This document shows positions 23,848 through 39,100 of a stretch of DNA of 64,000 nucleotides, piece by piece. The DNA is taken from the NCBI GenBank assembly GCA_024349245.1, contig JALDNG010000006.1, positions 795,501 through 859,500 of the forward strand, given 5' to 3'. The translations under genes and the position numbers were made by a program. The notes beneath the pieces are model-generated. The model did no database searches. It was not told the origin of the DNA and was given only the letters and a program-made list of their open reading frames with translations. The first letter of the stretch is position 1. Each line of letters opens with the position of its first letter. The stretch comes from Neodontobutis hainanensis. Taxonomy: Eukaryota > Chordata > Actinopteri > Gobiiformes > Odontobutidae.

Positions 23848-24159
23848 TCACTTCATGAAGAAGTACTGTAATAAGCAGGCGATGAGGATGGAGAAGCCCG
23901 CGAACACGCACACGATGAGCGCCGCAAATCTCTCGTCGCTCGAGATCAGGCCCGCCCCTTTGCCCGTCTCCGTGGGGCACAGCTCTCCTGACGACGTTGT
24001 CTCCTGGCGACGCAGCGTGAAAAAGGAGGAGGGGCTAAGTGGTCCGCACAGTTCCTGGCATGTATCCTGGCAACGGCGGCACGCTCCAACGCGGAATCGA
24101 TAGTCCGTGTTCCCCTGGAGACCGGAGATTTGGAAAACACCCTCTTCTCCCTTAAAGAC
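23848..24159 (-). CDS. fndc3b: FNDC3B last coding exon: FN3-9 end, linker, membrane anchor
   Basis: The acceptor is CATTACAG and the stop TGA is at 23850-23848. It encodes ISGLQGNTDYRFRVGACRRC, a polar linker, then the hydrophobic FAALIVCVFAGFSILIACLL and QYFFMK at the C-terminus. This makes a tail-anchored protein with a four-residue-class tail (FFMK) like mammalian FNDC3B (QYFLMK). GC content is visibly higher than the flanks. Confidence 0.95.
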   Translation of the reverse strand, partial: VFKGEEGVFQISGLQGNTDYRFRVGACRRCQDTCQELCGPLSPSSFFTLRRQETTSSGELCPTETGKGAGLISSDERFAALIVCVFAGFSILIACLLQYFFMK

Positions 24160-27100
24160 CTGTAATGATAGAGACAGTTTAAATTACTTATACTGTTCTG
24201 TTTTGGGTGCTCATTATTTTAACCATGCTGCTGATTTTGGCAAACTAAAGGGAAAGTGTATTACCGATATTCAGTGTGACTAATTATCTTTTACCTGTTG
24301 TTAATGTTTTTTTCATGTAGCTTATGAGTCCTTCATCTGTTAATATAATTCAGGTAATAATGTGAGTCTGCATTTTTGAAGACTTATAGTGTTTGCATTC
24401 AGTGGTCACTCTCTACATTATTCAATAGAGTACATTTTAAAGGGAGTGACATAAGGTAGGGACAGCGCAATAGACAGATGCACAATGAACACAAAATCAA
24501 TATGGTAGATCATACACAGCTGTGTTTTTATCTCCTTGTGATACAAAGGAATGAACATCCTACTGTAGTGTCCTCAACACAAAAAGCTAACATACAACAA
24601 ATTATTTAAATTTTTAGAAAAAAAATCTATATAATTGTGGATTCTACTAATAGTGTTCTCAGTACAATTGCAAATAACATTTTCTTTTTAGATGCCTATG
24701 CTGAGGTACAAGGTTAGTCTACTCATTCTGTGCCGAGTGGGAAAGGAGCTGGCACTTGAATACCCTTTCCATCAAGGCTAACTGTGCTCCTCTGCTGCTT
24801 GGGGGAGATTACAAATAACCTCAGAGTGGTTCCGAGGATAAAATTAAGCCTATTGTTAAGGATGAAGATGACAGCAGCAGCAGCAGCAGCTCTTAGTTTG
24901 TCCTCAAATGACTCAAGTGTGACATTAAGTGTCGACAAACCTGCTTGTATTCTGACTCGCGCCCCACCAACACTTGAAGTACGTAGCTCACGGGATCGCC
25001 TCTCATTGGTGGGATTGTCTCCCATGTGATCTCACACATGTTGCCCTCCAACTGGTGCACTCTCGGAGCTAGGAGGAAAAACAAAATATAAATCATGATT
25101 AAATGTGCTGCAGACCACATCCATTCACAGTTACCAACTCGCCTAAACATCATCTGCTGTCAGAAGCACTCCAATCTTAATCCTTCCCCATTTTTATTTT
25201 CTTTTTCCAATCTATCCACTTCAAGGACCAATGTTTACCTTTTGTTTTATAAATCCCACTCACTCACAGTTGCCATAGTAACAAGATTATTGACAATAAT
25301 GTGGTCAATAGTTTGCCTGAATTATGAATACAAAGTAGAGCTGTATTCTTTCTGTTTTTGGAACCCAGCATAGAACTATCAACCACTGACATCTCGCTGT
25401 AGTAGCACAACCTTCACTACTTTCAATTGCATTTAATGGGCATCACTTTTAATAGGGAGCTGTCAAAAATGCTCAGTGCATTATAGGGTGATGTATGAAC
25501 ATTTTTTAAAACTCTACGTGACCATAAGACAACAACAACAAACCAAGTGGGTGAATCATGCTTTGTAATTTTGTTTTTCTGTGTGGATAATTGTTTTCCA
25601 AAGCGCCACTCCTATGGGATTATGTCACTCTGAACTTGAAATAACAACATTACTAATAATTGCTGTAATAAAAACATCTGACTAAAAAATGAACACCTCT
25701 GTCATGTGCTTCTTTCTGAATGAATGCTGATTGGATAAAAACACGTTATATGCTAGAAAATATGTTTAAGGAGGGGGGATAGAGCTTTGGGGCTACCACT
25801 TTCATCTGTTTATAGATACTTCAATAAAGGACTGCATATTTATCACCTCACAATGCTATTGGGTTATTTCACCAGAGAGGATACTCTATACAGTGATTAC
25901 CAAAGCTGTAATAATACGCATACTGTCTGCAATAATCCACAACACTTTGCATGTTATTTCTAAATAACAAAGCCAACAGGAAGTCCCCCAGACCACTCAG
26001 TTTTCTGTGATTTGTTTACCTTTAAGGGCAGGGGGTACAGACTTGGTGGTGCAGAAGGTGTGTGTTTCAGAGAAAGGGCCCTCTCCGGCGTCGCTGACTG
26101 CTTGTATTCTGAATCGGTAGCTGCTGGACTCGGTCAATCGCTGGACCTTGTACGTGTGACTGGGACCGCGGTAGATTGTGACAAACCTGGGAGAAGAACA
26201 TGGACTCAATAAATGATCCAATGTAGGAATCTGTTACTGTACTGATGAAGTGAAGATTTTCCTCAATGAACTTGTAAAAACAAAATTTATATATAACACC
26301 CCATATATCGGTAGAATACAAACTTCCACACAAATAAGATTACAGTACATGCAAATATACTGAAATGTGAAAAAGTGCAGATGAAATGAAGAAATTACTG
26401 TTCTAAAATAATTGGTCTCACGTCCACAAGGCTGAGTGGGAAGTGACTGACTGTCCCATCGATTTATTAACACAGGATTAATGCTGACAGGCCAAACCCC
26501 TAAATCTGATGAAAGTGACTGTAAAAAGTTTTTTGTTGGTTGGAAGGACAGATTAATGTACTGAAGAGAAGATAAGTCAGTGAATAAGGACCTAAGCTCA
26601 AGGACTATTAATCTCAGCTATCGGTTTCTGTGCACTAAAGTCTTTGAAAGAGAAAAGACAAAAAGGCATGAGTGAATGAGATGGTTTGGAGGTGACTGGT
26701 AATTACACATGTGGCGACGATGATGGAGGATGTACTGCGAGAGAAGGAAGAAGTGGGAATGTACGGGAGACGTCGTGGTTTAGTGGAAAGCTATAACTCC
26801 AGATGAGCACTCTATGTACAGCCCTATTGAGAAGTGATGCGTTTCTTTGGTTGATATATTGATGATTAGATCATTTAAACGCAGACATTACAAAAGCTAT
26901 ATTCACTTTGAAAGCCCAAACGTTTGTTAATACATGCAGTTATACACATTATAATGGACACATTCCATTTAGCTGAAGGAAGCCGAATGACAAAACAATT
27001 AAACAAATCCTCAAAAGCCCAGACCATAAACAAACTGACCCTCACAAACTAAGTGGGACAGAGTTAATGAGATGAACTGCAGCTTTGGTCCAGAGCCAAA

Positions 27101-30100
27101 CAGCCATTCAGTTATTTACAAAAGCAAAGAGGAGCAGAGAATGAAATGGGAAAATGTGTGATAGAAAATTGAACTGCATTATTTCAAGGGACACTCCTAC
27201 AATGTCCTACAATGTCCACATGCATCACAGCAGAAGCAATTTGCAAAAACAGAAATATAATTAACATAGATATTTAAAAAGTACTTTGTCATCAGTTGGA
27301 TGTTTTGGTGGTTTATTGATTAAAACACTTGATTAATTTAGGTTTAGAAACAGATGGAAAGCTTGTATAGGACATTAAATAGGTAAACATAATAATAAAT
27401 GACTGAACAAGTATTCAGACTTAAATTCTAGGTCAATTATGTCCAAATCAACTGATGTCATGACACACATGCATTCCCAATTTCTCTGGCGCAAGGAATT
27501 CTGGGTAGCACAGATGAGGTGAAAGTAAAATGACATCAAATTAAAAACAAATAATCTTAAAGGGCAAAGACTGGGTGAGGAATAAAATAGAAAAATGACG
27601 ATGGAGGACAGAGCATTGGCAACAAGTCTGCATTTGAAGAGATAAGAAAAACTGCAGTGGTAGTCTAACAGGGGCACAGGGTAAAGGGAGAAAGAAGGGG
27701 ATTAAATATTATGAAAATAATTTAATCATTCTACAAAATGGGGAAATGGGAACAGAGAAAGACAGGAATCCATTTTTCTCAGAGGTCTTCCAAAGGCAAA
27801 TATACCTCGATCAGACAGAAATTAGATTGCACCGAGACAAAGATGGTGGATTGGACAAGGGGCATAAATAATTGAATATTATATTTTTCTTACAATACAT
27901 TTCCAAATGTTTTTGTAATTCATTGCGCTCCCTCAAAAACATCATATTAGCAATGAATCATTTTGTTACCATGGTGATTTCAGTAATTGCAAAAGTACTG
28001 GTAATTGAGTCCAATAGAGCATAAGGGTCAAAGGTGAAACGAGTGCAGGAGGAGGAAGATGAGTCCAAGCTGGTAATGCACTACAGAATACAGCTAAAGC
28101 AATCAGTATCAGGTATTGCAGCACTAATGCAGTCTCTAACATCAGCCCTCATACAAGCCAGCCACTGTAAGAATGAACCAATATTAACAGACGAACTTAA
28201 CATGTAGCATAAGGACTGTTTCAAGTCGCCGCATTGACTATTAAGTGCATTTAATGTGTGTGAGAGTAAACATGTCAGGATCTTTGTCATCCACTGTGTA
28301 TAAATGTGTCCAAGCAGGCACGTCTCAGTGGCTCAGAGCGCATCCCACATACTTGAGACCCGGGATTGATTTCGGCTCAGGTCATTTGCCCAATGTCATT
28401 CCCCTCTCTCTCTCACCCTACTGCAATTCTCTGTTCAGAGGACTCCGTCAAAAATCTGTTAAACTCATTTGTATAAGCAACCTTATATGGTAAACCATTC
28501 CTCTTAATAAAATGTTCACAGCACAACATTTGTATTTTCAACTAAATGGACCATAAGTGAAGAGCATTATTTCTGCTACACTTCCTTATTCTATTCAAAA
28601 ATGTTTGCCACATGTTTCTTGCAGTGCATCCAGGTGCATTAACAAGAATAAACTAGCACACCTGCCAATTACAAATTAGAAAACTATATAAAGCGTGAAA
28701 GCCACATTCATTCAACTGGCAACCCACACAAACTCGGAGTGAGTAATAGGGAGGTTAACAGATCACAGTCTGTCAGACAGGACCCCATCTGTTGTTAGTT
28801 GCACCCCACTCAATTAAAGCAGTGCCAACTATACAGCAGCCAAGCGTTCATTTAAAAACGGAAAGACATCCCAGCTGAGGGAGGAGTCCGGTAATCATCA
28901 ATGTGTTATTACCCACTTATGTACTGAACTATTTCTACTTGTGGTTATAAAAGAATAAAAGATGTCTGCCATTGCTTAGTAGGAGAATTTCTGAGTTCTC
29001 AGTTTTATCTGTTTTTCTCATAGCTGAGGTTCCAGTTTTTATAATTCATAACATCAAAAATACTATCTTAACTCTAAAAGATTTTGAGTTAATACTAGTA
29101 AACCTGTTTTAGTAAATGAGTCTTGTTTTTCTGTCACTTCTGTCTGACCAGACGCTAGACCAAGACTTGATTTTCAGAGACCTATTCTATGCACCTTCAA
29201 CGTGACTTCTCCCTGGTACAACTTGTTACAGGGCACTCAAAAATACACACATACAAGCAATATAGGCCTACAGACCCTTTGTATGCATCCACTCTTTACC
29301 AGTTCTGAAGCCAGTGATGTTTTTCTCTTCCTTATGTGTGAGTGTGTGTGTGTAGTATTGACTTTCGAGTCCTTATTAGCCCTATTGAGCTGGTGGTTGA
29401 AGAGGCTGCGAGAAATAATGCACTCTTCTCTGGAGTGAACGAGTTCAATCAACTCTCACAACTGTAATCCCAAATAGAAATCCTTCAGTATTCTTTGCTC
29501 ATTCAATGCAGTTAAACACACTGCATATTGTCTGCATATTGACTGAATTCTACTGTGAGGAAAACAATTATGCAAGATGGTAACCTGTGGTTCTTGTCCT
29601 CCATTTGTAGTGTATAGACCATGTCATCAGCGAGCAGGGCACGTGTATGTGTGTTACTGGCGTTCTCGCCCCACTTCAGTTTGAGGCTCTGGGGGCCGGC
29701 AGCCGAGCACTCGAGAGGGGGAGGGGCTGGCGGGAGGGGGCGTGTCCTGACGACAAGGGGCACACTGGAGGGACTGGAGCCAATGGCATTTACCGCCTGG
29801 ATCAATACACTGAAAGAGAAATGAAACAATGGCATGAATGAATACAGAATTAAAACTGTAATTTATATATAATGTGGAAAAACCCTTGAAGTAAAAGTTG
29901 GAGCAGGTTTTTATCTGATGAGTTTGAAAAGAAACAAACTTTTATTGCTACTTTTATCAACAGCTGATATTAGGTGCAATATTTTGGACTGTAGCGCTCT
30001 CGGACCAGCTGATTAGCGTCCTTACCAGAGCCTCTCAGCCAGAGAGCATCTATCCTCTGACATTTAATCGCAAACACTCTGTAACCTTTCTTCCGAATTT

Positions 30101-33100
30101 ATAGGTTGGTGGTTGAAAAGGCCAAATTTTATCCATTCACTGTATAATTAAGCAAATGGATAAAAGATAATTAGACTGAAAAAAGCAAAAAGGCGAGTGA
30201 AAAAACAGACAGCTTTGACTACTTCCTATATTTAGTACTAATAAGATTATCCATATTAATGATAAAAAGCTTTTGATTTGCAGCCCTGTTTAATTAAAAT
30301 CAGGACAACTCATGACATAGTTGAAATGTACAACATACAAATGTGAACATCTGGCCTTGTGTGATCATGTGGTAAACATGTTTTCTGTTTAACAAACACT
30401 GAGCCCCCGACAGATACCGGACACTGGCTCGGACAAAACAAGATTTTTAAATCATCACCTGTTTATTGACCAGATCACCACAATAAGCATCCCTTCTTTT
30501 GTTGACATTTATATATGTCGAGTTATAAACCACACACACGATTAGTGCTTTGATGGCATAATATACTCAAACTGATCAAATCTTAAGGAGCATTATAAAA
30601 ATAATGAGGTTAAAAAAACAGCTTTCCTATTACCAATAACCTTTGAAATATTTGCAGCACAAATAAAACATAATTGTGCAAAAACACACACACATCCATG
30701 TACAAACACACCGGAGCAGCATGTCCTGCCTCAGTGGCAGCCATTATGTCACAGATCACAGTGACATTAGAACAAAAAACATGCCCAGAATGAAAACAAT
30801 AGAGCTCTACGCTCCCTACCTCCCTCAATTCAGAGAATCCACACATAACAACAACATGTGTGATAGGCTTTTATGTAAGTGCTTCGAAACACCTGACAGG
30901 TGTTTACAGATGGGTTTCCACAGAGGGGCTTATGAAGGGTGTAAACATTATGCAGAGTACTACTTTTATTTAAAAAACAAAAAACAAAGAGGGTAATATC
31001 ATTTCAATGTTACTTGGTTAAGACATATAAACCATGAAAAAAGGTAATGTTAACTGTTTTCAATAAAATCCCATGATTGTGGAACCGAGTGTTGGTTTGC
31101 TGTGCGTTAGTTGCTTTTGCCTTCATACCCTGGATGTTGCTATTTCAAGTATTTGGCATTTCATTTTAATAAATTATGAACTGGAAATAATAATAATAAA
31201 AAAAGAGCAAAAACAGAAACTGTGATTATACCTGTATTCAGTGTCCGGCTGCAGGCCTGTTACCAGATGACTCGTCCCAGACTCCACAATGATGCTCTGC
31301 TCATTCACGGAGATGATGTATGAGGTGATTTCTGCTCCATTGCTATTAGGCTCCTCCCACTTGAGGAAGAGGCAGGTAGAAGGAAAGTGGCCTGTCTCTG
31401 GAGAGCTCGGGAGGTCCAGGAGCGAGAGAGTAGTGACTGAGTCTGGATTTGTCGCCGGTGTTCGGAAACTGGCCCGTTCACTGTATGGACCGGCGCCGGC
31501 CTGATTTACCGCCTGAGTGGGACAAGAACACTCAGGGTAGTAACAGTAATTGAAAGAAAGTAGTATAAAAAAGATCAAAGTCCCATCAAATATACAAAAG
31601 GAATGAGGAGTTAAAGAAGGCATGAGAATGCGCTCAGGAAGAGGAGCAAGCGGGGGCTGAACATTAAGGTATTTATGTGCTGCAGAACACATTAATATTC
31701 ACTTCGTCTGGTCTAATAAAAGCTTCTCAATCATTTTTGATTTACTTCATTGCTTCACAAATCCTTAGTGAGGAATAAAGGAGGACATAACCTGAAATGT
31801 AAAAATGTGATGTCTGCTTTAATTTAGAAAACTATAAATACATTTTAAATAAAAAGTATTTAAAGCTAAAAGGTCAAAAGGCCTTCTTTTTTTAATTACT
31901 TTTAGCATTATAACTTCCTGGATTACTGCAGAAGAAAATGTATTATTTAAAGAGCACATTTTGTACCAAAGTAACTCAATGTGCTTTACAGAAATGACTC
32001 AAAAGTTGTAGCAAAGAACATAAAAAAATAAAGAAATAAACAAACTAAATAAGAAAACAAAAACAATAATAAATATAGCTGCAAGCAGCAATGACGGGGC
32101 CAAGCACTAGGCCGGCATTCAATCTCATGCCGACATAGCCGGCAGCGTCAGACCAACGGCAGTAAGCATATAAAGACATTTCAATAAGACTTCAGTCTAA
32201 ATGGCTGAAAAATCATCAATACGCTCTTTAGCACTTTGATTGAATAGTTTATCACGGTCGACCAGTAACCAAACTGATGTGTGAAACAACTAGAGTGCTC
32301 AAACTCTGCAGGCAGACTCAATGTGTTGATGGCTGGCAGCATCAGACCAATGGCAGTAAGCAGTTAAAGACATTTCAGTAAGACTTCAGTCTAAATGACT
32401 GAAAAATCATCAATACGGTCTTTAGCACTTTGATTTAATGGTTTATCACGTCAATCCAGAGGCAGCGCTGTAACCAAACTGATGTGTGAAACAACTAAGG
32501 TCCTCAAACTCTGCAGGCAGACTCAATGTGTTGATGGCTGGCACCATCAGACCAATGGCAGTAAGCATCTAAAGACATTTCAGTAAGATTTCAGTCTAAA
32601 AGTCTTATTGAAATGTCTTTAGATGCTCACTACCCGTTGGTCTGATGCTACCCGACTATATCGGCATGAGCTTTAATGCTCAAAAGCGTTATACAGTATG
32701 TTTAGACAGTTTACAACTTAAATTGTGAAAAACTAAATCGGCAGTTCTAACAAAACCAAGACTACTCAAATGCCCAGGTAACAGCATCGCTAATGGTCCA
32801 GCTCCTATGTAATACGTTATGTTATGTAATTCCCTATTTTCTAAGACTCTTGGCAGTCTCAGAAATGCCCAGTAAGCCATCTATGGTCTTTAGCACTTTG
32901 ATTGAATGGTTTATCACGGTCGACCTAGAGGCAGCGCAGTAACCAAACTGATGTGTGAAACAACTAAAGTCCTCAAACTCTGCAGGCAGACTCAAGTCAT
33001 GGTTGCCATAACAATTACTAAGTTTGGTTAGAAAATATTAAAGCATTGCAGAGATATAGCCCGACTTTCATTTTTGAGCGCATTAAGTCAAATTCATTTG

Positions 33101-36100
33101 CACGGTATTCGCAAACGGTTTGACTAATCAACTTAATTCTCATAACTCTTTGTCAGCATGGTCTGAAGATGTTATGATTCAATTTTAAAAATCGGACAAA
33201 GCGGTGTGGGAGGAGTTCGAAAAAGTAGGTTTTGGAAAAAACAACATGGCAAACAGGGCGTTTGTCCGAATAGGACATATTTGTTATCTGTGCTCTCGGC
33301 TTGATGCAGTGAACACATTAAGACCATTTGTTTTACAATAGGGTAACGTAATAAAAAGTTATTAGCATATTTATTGATTTGGGTTATAACTTTTGACCAC
33401 AAGGTGGCGCTGCCCCAAAACTTTTGAGTGCCTTCAGGGCTTGGTCGAAGACACATACTAAGTTTCATAATGATGCGGCAATGCGTTCAAAAATATAGCA
33501 CTTTTGACAATATTCATAATGGCCGACTCTCAAAATGGCGATATGGGAAAATTTGGTATCGCAGGACTCGGCATGACGCACTGAATCTAAAGAGACCAGT
33601 TTTATGATTTTTGGCAAAAGCGTTCAGAAGATATAAGCAAATAATTCACTTTTTATATCTCCTGACCACTAGGAGGCGCTGCGCCAAAACTCTGCAGGCA
33701 TCCTCAAAACATGGTTGCCATAACACGTACTAAGTTTGGTTGGAATATGTTAAAGCATTGCAGAGATATACCCCAACATTTATTTTTGTGCGCACTAAGT
33801 CGAATTCATTTGCGCGTATTCGACAACGGTTTAAAGAATCAACTTTATTCTCATAACTTTTAGTCAACATAGTCTGAAGAAGATCTGGTTCAATTTTCAT
33901 AAAAATCGGGCTACGGCCTAGGAGGAGTTCGCAAAAATGCGTTTTTAGAAAATTCAAAATGGCGGAAAAACTATCATGGCGGAAAATGACGTCATAGGGT
34001 GCACTCGAATCGGCATGAGCTAAGGAATCAGAGGAAAAAGAATTTTAATTCTAGGTCTTACGGTTCAAAAGTTATTAACATAAACATAAGTCCGACTTTG
34101 GACAGTTGGTGGCGCTAGAGGGATTAAGGTAGACACTTCAGATTGGTTAGGATGACAGCTCACACTGTCCACTATTAGTGTACCAAATTTCACAACTTTT
34201 TAGCATACGGTTCTATGGGCTGCCATAGACTTACATTGCAGGATAATAATAATAATAATAAATATAGCTGCAAGCAGCAATGACGGGGCCAAGCACAAGC
34301 CGGCGTTCAATCTCATGCCGACCTGGGTGGCAGCATCAGACCAATGGCAGTAAGCAGTTAAAGACATTTCAATAAGACTTCAGTCTAAATGGCTCAAAAA
34401 TCATCAATATGGTCTTTAGCACTTTGATTGAATGGTTTATCACGGTCGACCCAGAGGCAGCGCAGTAACCTCACTGATGTGTGAAACAACTAGAGTGCTC
34501 AAACTCTGCAGGCAGCCTCAATGTGTTGATGGCTGGCAGCATCAGACCAATGGCAGTAAGCAGTTAAAGACATTTCAATAAGACTTCAGTCTAAATGGCT
34601 GAAAAATCATCAATACGGTCTTTAGCACTTTGATTGAAAGCTTTATCACGGTTGACCAGTAACCAAACTGATGTGTGAAACAACTAGAGTGCTCAAACTC
34701 TGCAGGCAGACTCGAGTCATGGTTGCCATAACACGTACTAAGTTTGGTTATAATATGTTAAAGCATTGCAGAGATATAGCCTGACTTTAATTTTTGAGCG
34801 CATTAAGTCAAATTCATTTGTACGGTATTCGCAAACGGTTTGACAAATCAACTTAATTCTCATAACTCTTTGTCAGCATGGTCTGAAGATGTTATGATTC
34901 AATTTTGGTAAAAATTGGACAAAGCGGTGTGGGAGGAGTTCGAAAAAGTAGGTTTTTAAAGAAAGACAACATGGCAAACAGGAAGTTTGGCCGAATAGGA
35001 CATATTTGTTATCTGTGCTCTCGGCTTATCCAGTGAACACAATAAGACCATTTGTTTTACAATAGGGTAACGGAATCAAAAGTTATTATCATATTTGTGA
35101 ATGTGGTTATAACTTTTGACCACAAGGTGGCGCTGCTCCAAAACCTTTTGAGTACCTTCAAGGCTTGATGCCGAAGACACATACCAAGTTTAATAATGAT
35201 GCGGCAATGCGTTCAAAAAATATAGCACTTTTGACAATATTCATAATGGCCGACTCTCAAAATGGCGATATGGGAAAATTTGGTATTGCAGGACTCGGCA
35301 TGAAGCACTGAATCTAAAAGACCAGTTTTATGATTTTTGGCAAAAGCGTTTAGAAGATATAAGCAAATAATTCACTTTTTATATCTCCTGACCACTAGGA
35401 GGCGCTGCGCCAAAACTCTGCAGGCATCCTCAAATCATGGTTGCCATAACACGTACTAAGTTTGGTTGGAATATGTTAAAGCATTGCAGAGATATACCCG
35501 ACATTTAATTTTGTGCGCACTAAGTCGAATTTATTTGCGCGGTATTTGACAACGGTTTGAAGAATCAACTTTATTCTCATAACTTTTAGTCAGCATAGTC
35601 TGAAGATGATCTGGTTCAATTTTCGTGAAAATCAGGGCTACGGCCTAGGAGGAGTTCGCAAAAGTACGTTTTTTAGAAAATTCAAAATGGCGGAAAAACT
35701 ATCATGGCGGAAAATGACGTCATAGGGTGCAATCGAATCGTCATGAGCTAAGGAATCAGAGGAAAAAGAATTTTAATTCTAGGCCTTACGGTTCAAAAGT
35801 TATTAGAATAAACATAAGTCCAACTTTGGACAGTTGGTGGCGCTAGAGGATTAAGGTAGACACTTCAGATTGGTTAGGATGACAGCTGACACTGTCCACT
35901 ATTAGTGTACCAAATTTCACAACTTTTTAGCATACGGTTCTATGGGCTGCCATAGACTTACATTGCAGGATAATAATAATAATAAATATAGCTGCAAGCA
36001 GCAATGACGGGGCCAAGCACTAGGCCGGCATTCAATCTCATGCCGACATAGCCGGCAGCATCAGACCAACGGCAGTAAGCATATAAAGAAATTTCAATAA

Positions 36101-39100
36101 GACTTTAGTCTAAATGGCTGAAAAATCATCAATACGGTCTTTAGCACTTTGATTGAATGGTTTATCACGGTCGACCTAGAGGCAACGCAGTAACCTCAAT
36201 GATGTGTCAAACAACTAGAGTGCTTAAACTCTGCAGGCAGACTCAATTCATGGTTGCCATAACACGTACCTAGTTTGGTTAGAATATATTATATAGCCTG
36301 AATATATAGATATAGCCTGATATCCTTTTTTTTGCGCATTAGGTCGATTTGATTTGCGCGGTATTCGAAAACGGTTTGACCAATCAACGTAATTCTAATA
36401 AGTTTTTGTCAGCATAGTCTAAAGATGATCTGGTTCAATTTTTATAAAAATTGGGGCTACGACCTAGAAGGAGTTTGCAAAAATGCGGTTTATAGAAAAC
36501 TCAAAATGGCCGACTCCCAAAATAGTTGATATGGAAAAATTGACTATGCTACGGCTCGGCATGATGCCACGAATCTAAGGAGACCAGTTTTGTGAATTTT
36601 GGCTAAAGCATTATGAAGTAATAATTAAAAAAATGTCACATTTTTGTATCTCTGGACCACTAGGTCGCTGCCCCAAAACTTGGCAGGCAGCCTTGAGTCA
36701 TGGTTGACATAACACGTACTAAGTTTGGTTAGAATATGTTAAAGCACTGCAGAGATATAGCCTGACTTTGATTTTTGTGCGCATTAAGTCAAATTCATTT
36801 ACACGGTATTCAAAACGGTTTGACTAATCAACTTTCTTTATATAACTTTTTGTCAGCATGGTCTGAAGATGTTATGATTCAATTTTGGTCAAAATTGGAC
36901 AAGCGGTGTGGGAGGAGTTCGAAAAAGTAGGTTTTTAAAGATAGACAACATAGCAAGCGGGAAGTTTGGCGAATAGGACATATTTGTTATCTGTGCTCTC
37001 GGCTTGATCCAGTGAAGACATTAAGACCATTTGATTTACAATAGGTTAAGAAAATCAAAAGTTATTAGCATATTTGTCAATTTGGTTATAACTTTTGACC
37101 ACAAGGTGGCGCTGCCCCAAAACTTTTTGAGTACCTTCAGGGCTTGATGCGAAGACGCATACCAAGTTTTGTAATGATGCGGCAATGCGTTCAAAAATAT
37201 ACCACTTTTGACAAAATTCAAGATGGCCGACTTCCAAAATAGTTGATATGGGCAAATTGGCTATGCTACGACTCGGCATGATGCCACGCATCTAAAGAGA
37301 CCAAGTTTGTGATTTTTGGCTAAAGCATTCTGAAGTAATAATAAAAAAATGTCATATTTTTATATCTCTAGACCACTAGGTGGCGCTGTGCCAAAACTCT
37401 GCACACATCCTCAAGTCATGGTTGCCATAACACCTACTAAGTTTGGTTAGAAAATATTAAAGCATTGCAGAGATATAGCCTGACTTTTATTTTTGTGCGC
37501 ACTAAGTCAATTTCATTTGCGCGGTATTCGACAACGGTTTAACAAATCAACTTTCTTTATATAACTTTTTGTCAGCATAGTCTGGAGATGATGTGGTTCA
37601 ATTTTCATGAAAATTGGCGCCACGGCCTAGGAGGAGTTCGCAAAAGTACGTTTTTTAGAAAATCCAAAATGGCGGAAAAACTATCATGGCGGAAAATGAC
37701 GTCATAGGGTGCAATCAAATCGGCTTGAGCTAAGGAATCAGAGGAAAAAAGAATTTTAATTCTAGGCCTTACGGTTCAAAAGTTATTAGCATAAACATAA
37801 GTCCAACTTTGAACAGTTGGTGGCGCTAGAGATATTAAGTTAGACACTTCAAATTTGCTAGGATCAATGATTGGACTGTCCTTAATGAGTGTGCCAACTT
37901 TCATCATTTTCCATAAGCGCTTCTATGGCCTGCCATAGACTTCCATGGCGGAAGAAGAAGAATAATAATAAATATAGCTGCAAGCAGCAATGACGGGCCA
38001 AGCACAAGGCGGCATTAAACCTCATGCCGACATGGCGGCAGCATCAAACCAACGGCAGTAAGCATATAAAGACATTTCAATAAGACTTTAGTCTAAATGG
38101 CGAAAAATCATCAATACGGTCTTTAGCACTTTGATTGAATGGTTTATCACGATCGACCAGTAACCAAACTGATGTGTGAAACAACTAGAGTGCTCAAACT
38201 CTGCAGGCAGACTCAATGTGTTGATGGATGGCAGCGTCAGACCAACGGCAGTAAGCAGTTAAAGACATTTTAATAAGACTTCAGTCGAAATGGCTCAAAA
38301 ATCATCAATACGGTCTTTAGCACTTTGATTGAATGGTTTATCACGTCCGATCCAGAGGCAGCGCAGTAACCACACTGATGTGTTGATGGCCGGCAGCATC
38401 AGACCAACGGCAGTAAGCAGTTAAAGACATTTCAATAAGACTTCATTCTAAATGGCGGAAAATCACCAATACGGTCTTTAGCACTTTGATTGAATGGTTT
38501 ATCACGGTCGACCAGTAACCAAACTGATGTGTGAAACAACTAGAGTGCTCAAACTCTGCAGGCAGACTCAATGTGTTGATGGCTGGCAGCATCAGACCAA
38601 TGGCAGTAAGTATCTAAAGACATTTCAGTAAGACTTCAGTCTAAATGGCCAAAAAATCGTCAATACGGTCTTTAGCACTTTGATTGAATGGTTTATCACG
38701 TCCGATCCAGAGGCAGCGCTGTAACCAAACTGATGTGTGAAACAACTAAGGTCCTCAAACTCTGCAGGCAGACTCAAGTCATGGTTGCCATAACAATTAC
38801 TAAGTTTGGTTAGAATATATTAAAGCATTGCAGAGATATAGCCCAACTTTTATTTTTGTGCGCACTAAGTTGATTTCATTTGCGCAGTATTTGACAACGG
38901 TTTGACGAATCAACTTTCTTTTAATAACTTTTTGTCATCATAGTCTGAAGAAGATCTGGTTCAATTTTGGTGAAAATCGGACAAACGGTGTGGGAGGAGT
39001 TCTAAAAAGTAGGTTTTTAAAGAAAGACAACATGGCAAACAGGATGTTTGTCGAATAAGACATATTTGGTATCTGTGCTCTCGGCTTGATCCAGTGAACA

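Noticed and set aside
28320..28395. tRNA gene on the plus strand
   Set aside because: A and B boxes are decayed and no cloverleaf forms. The CT-rich continuation identifies a SINE.
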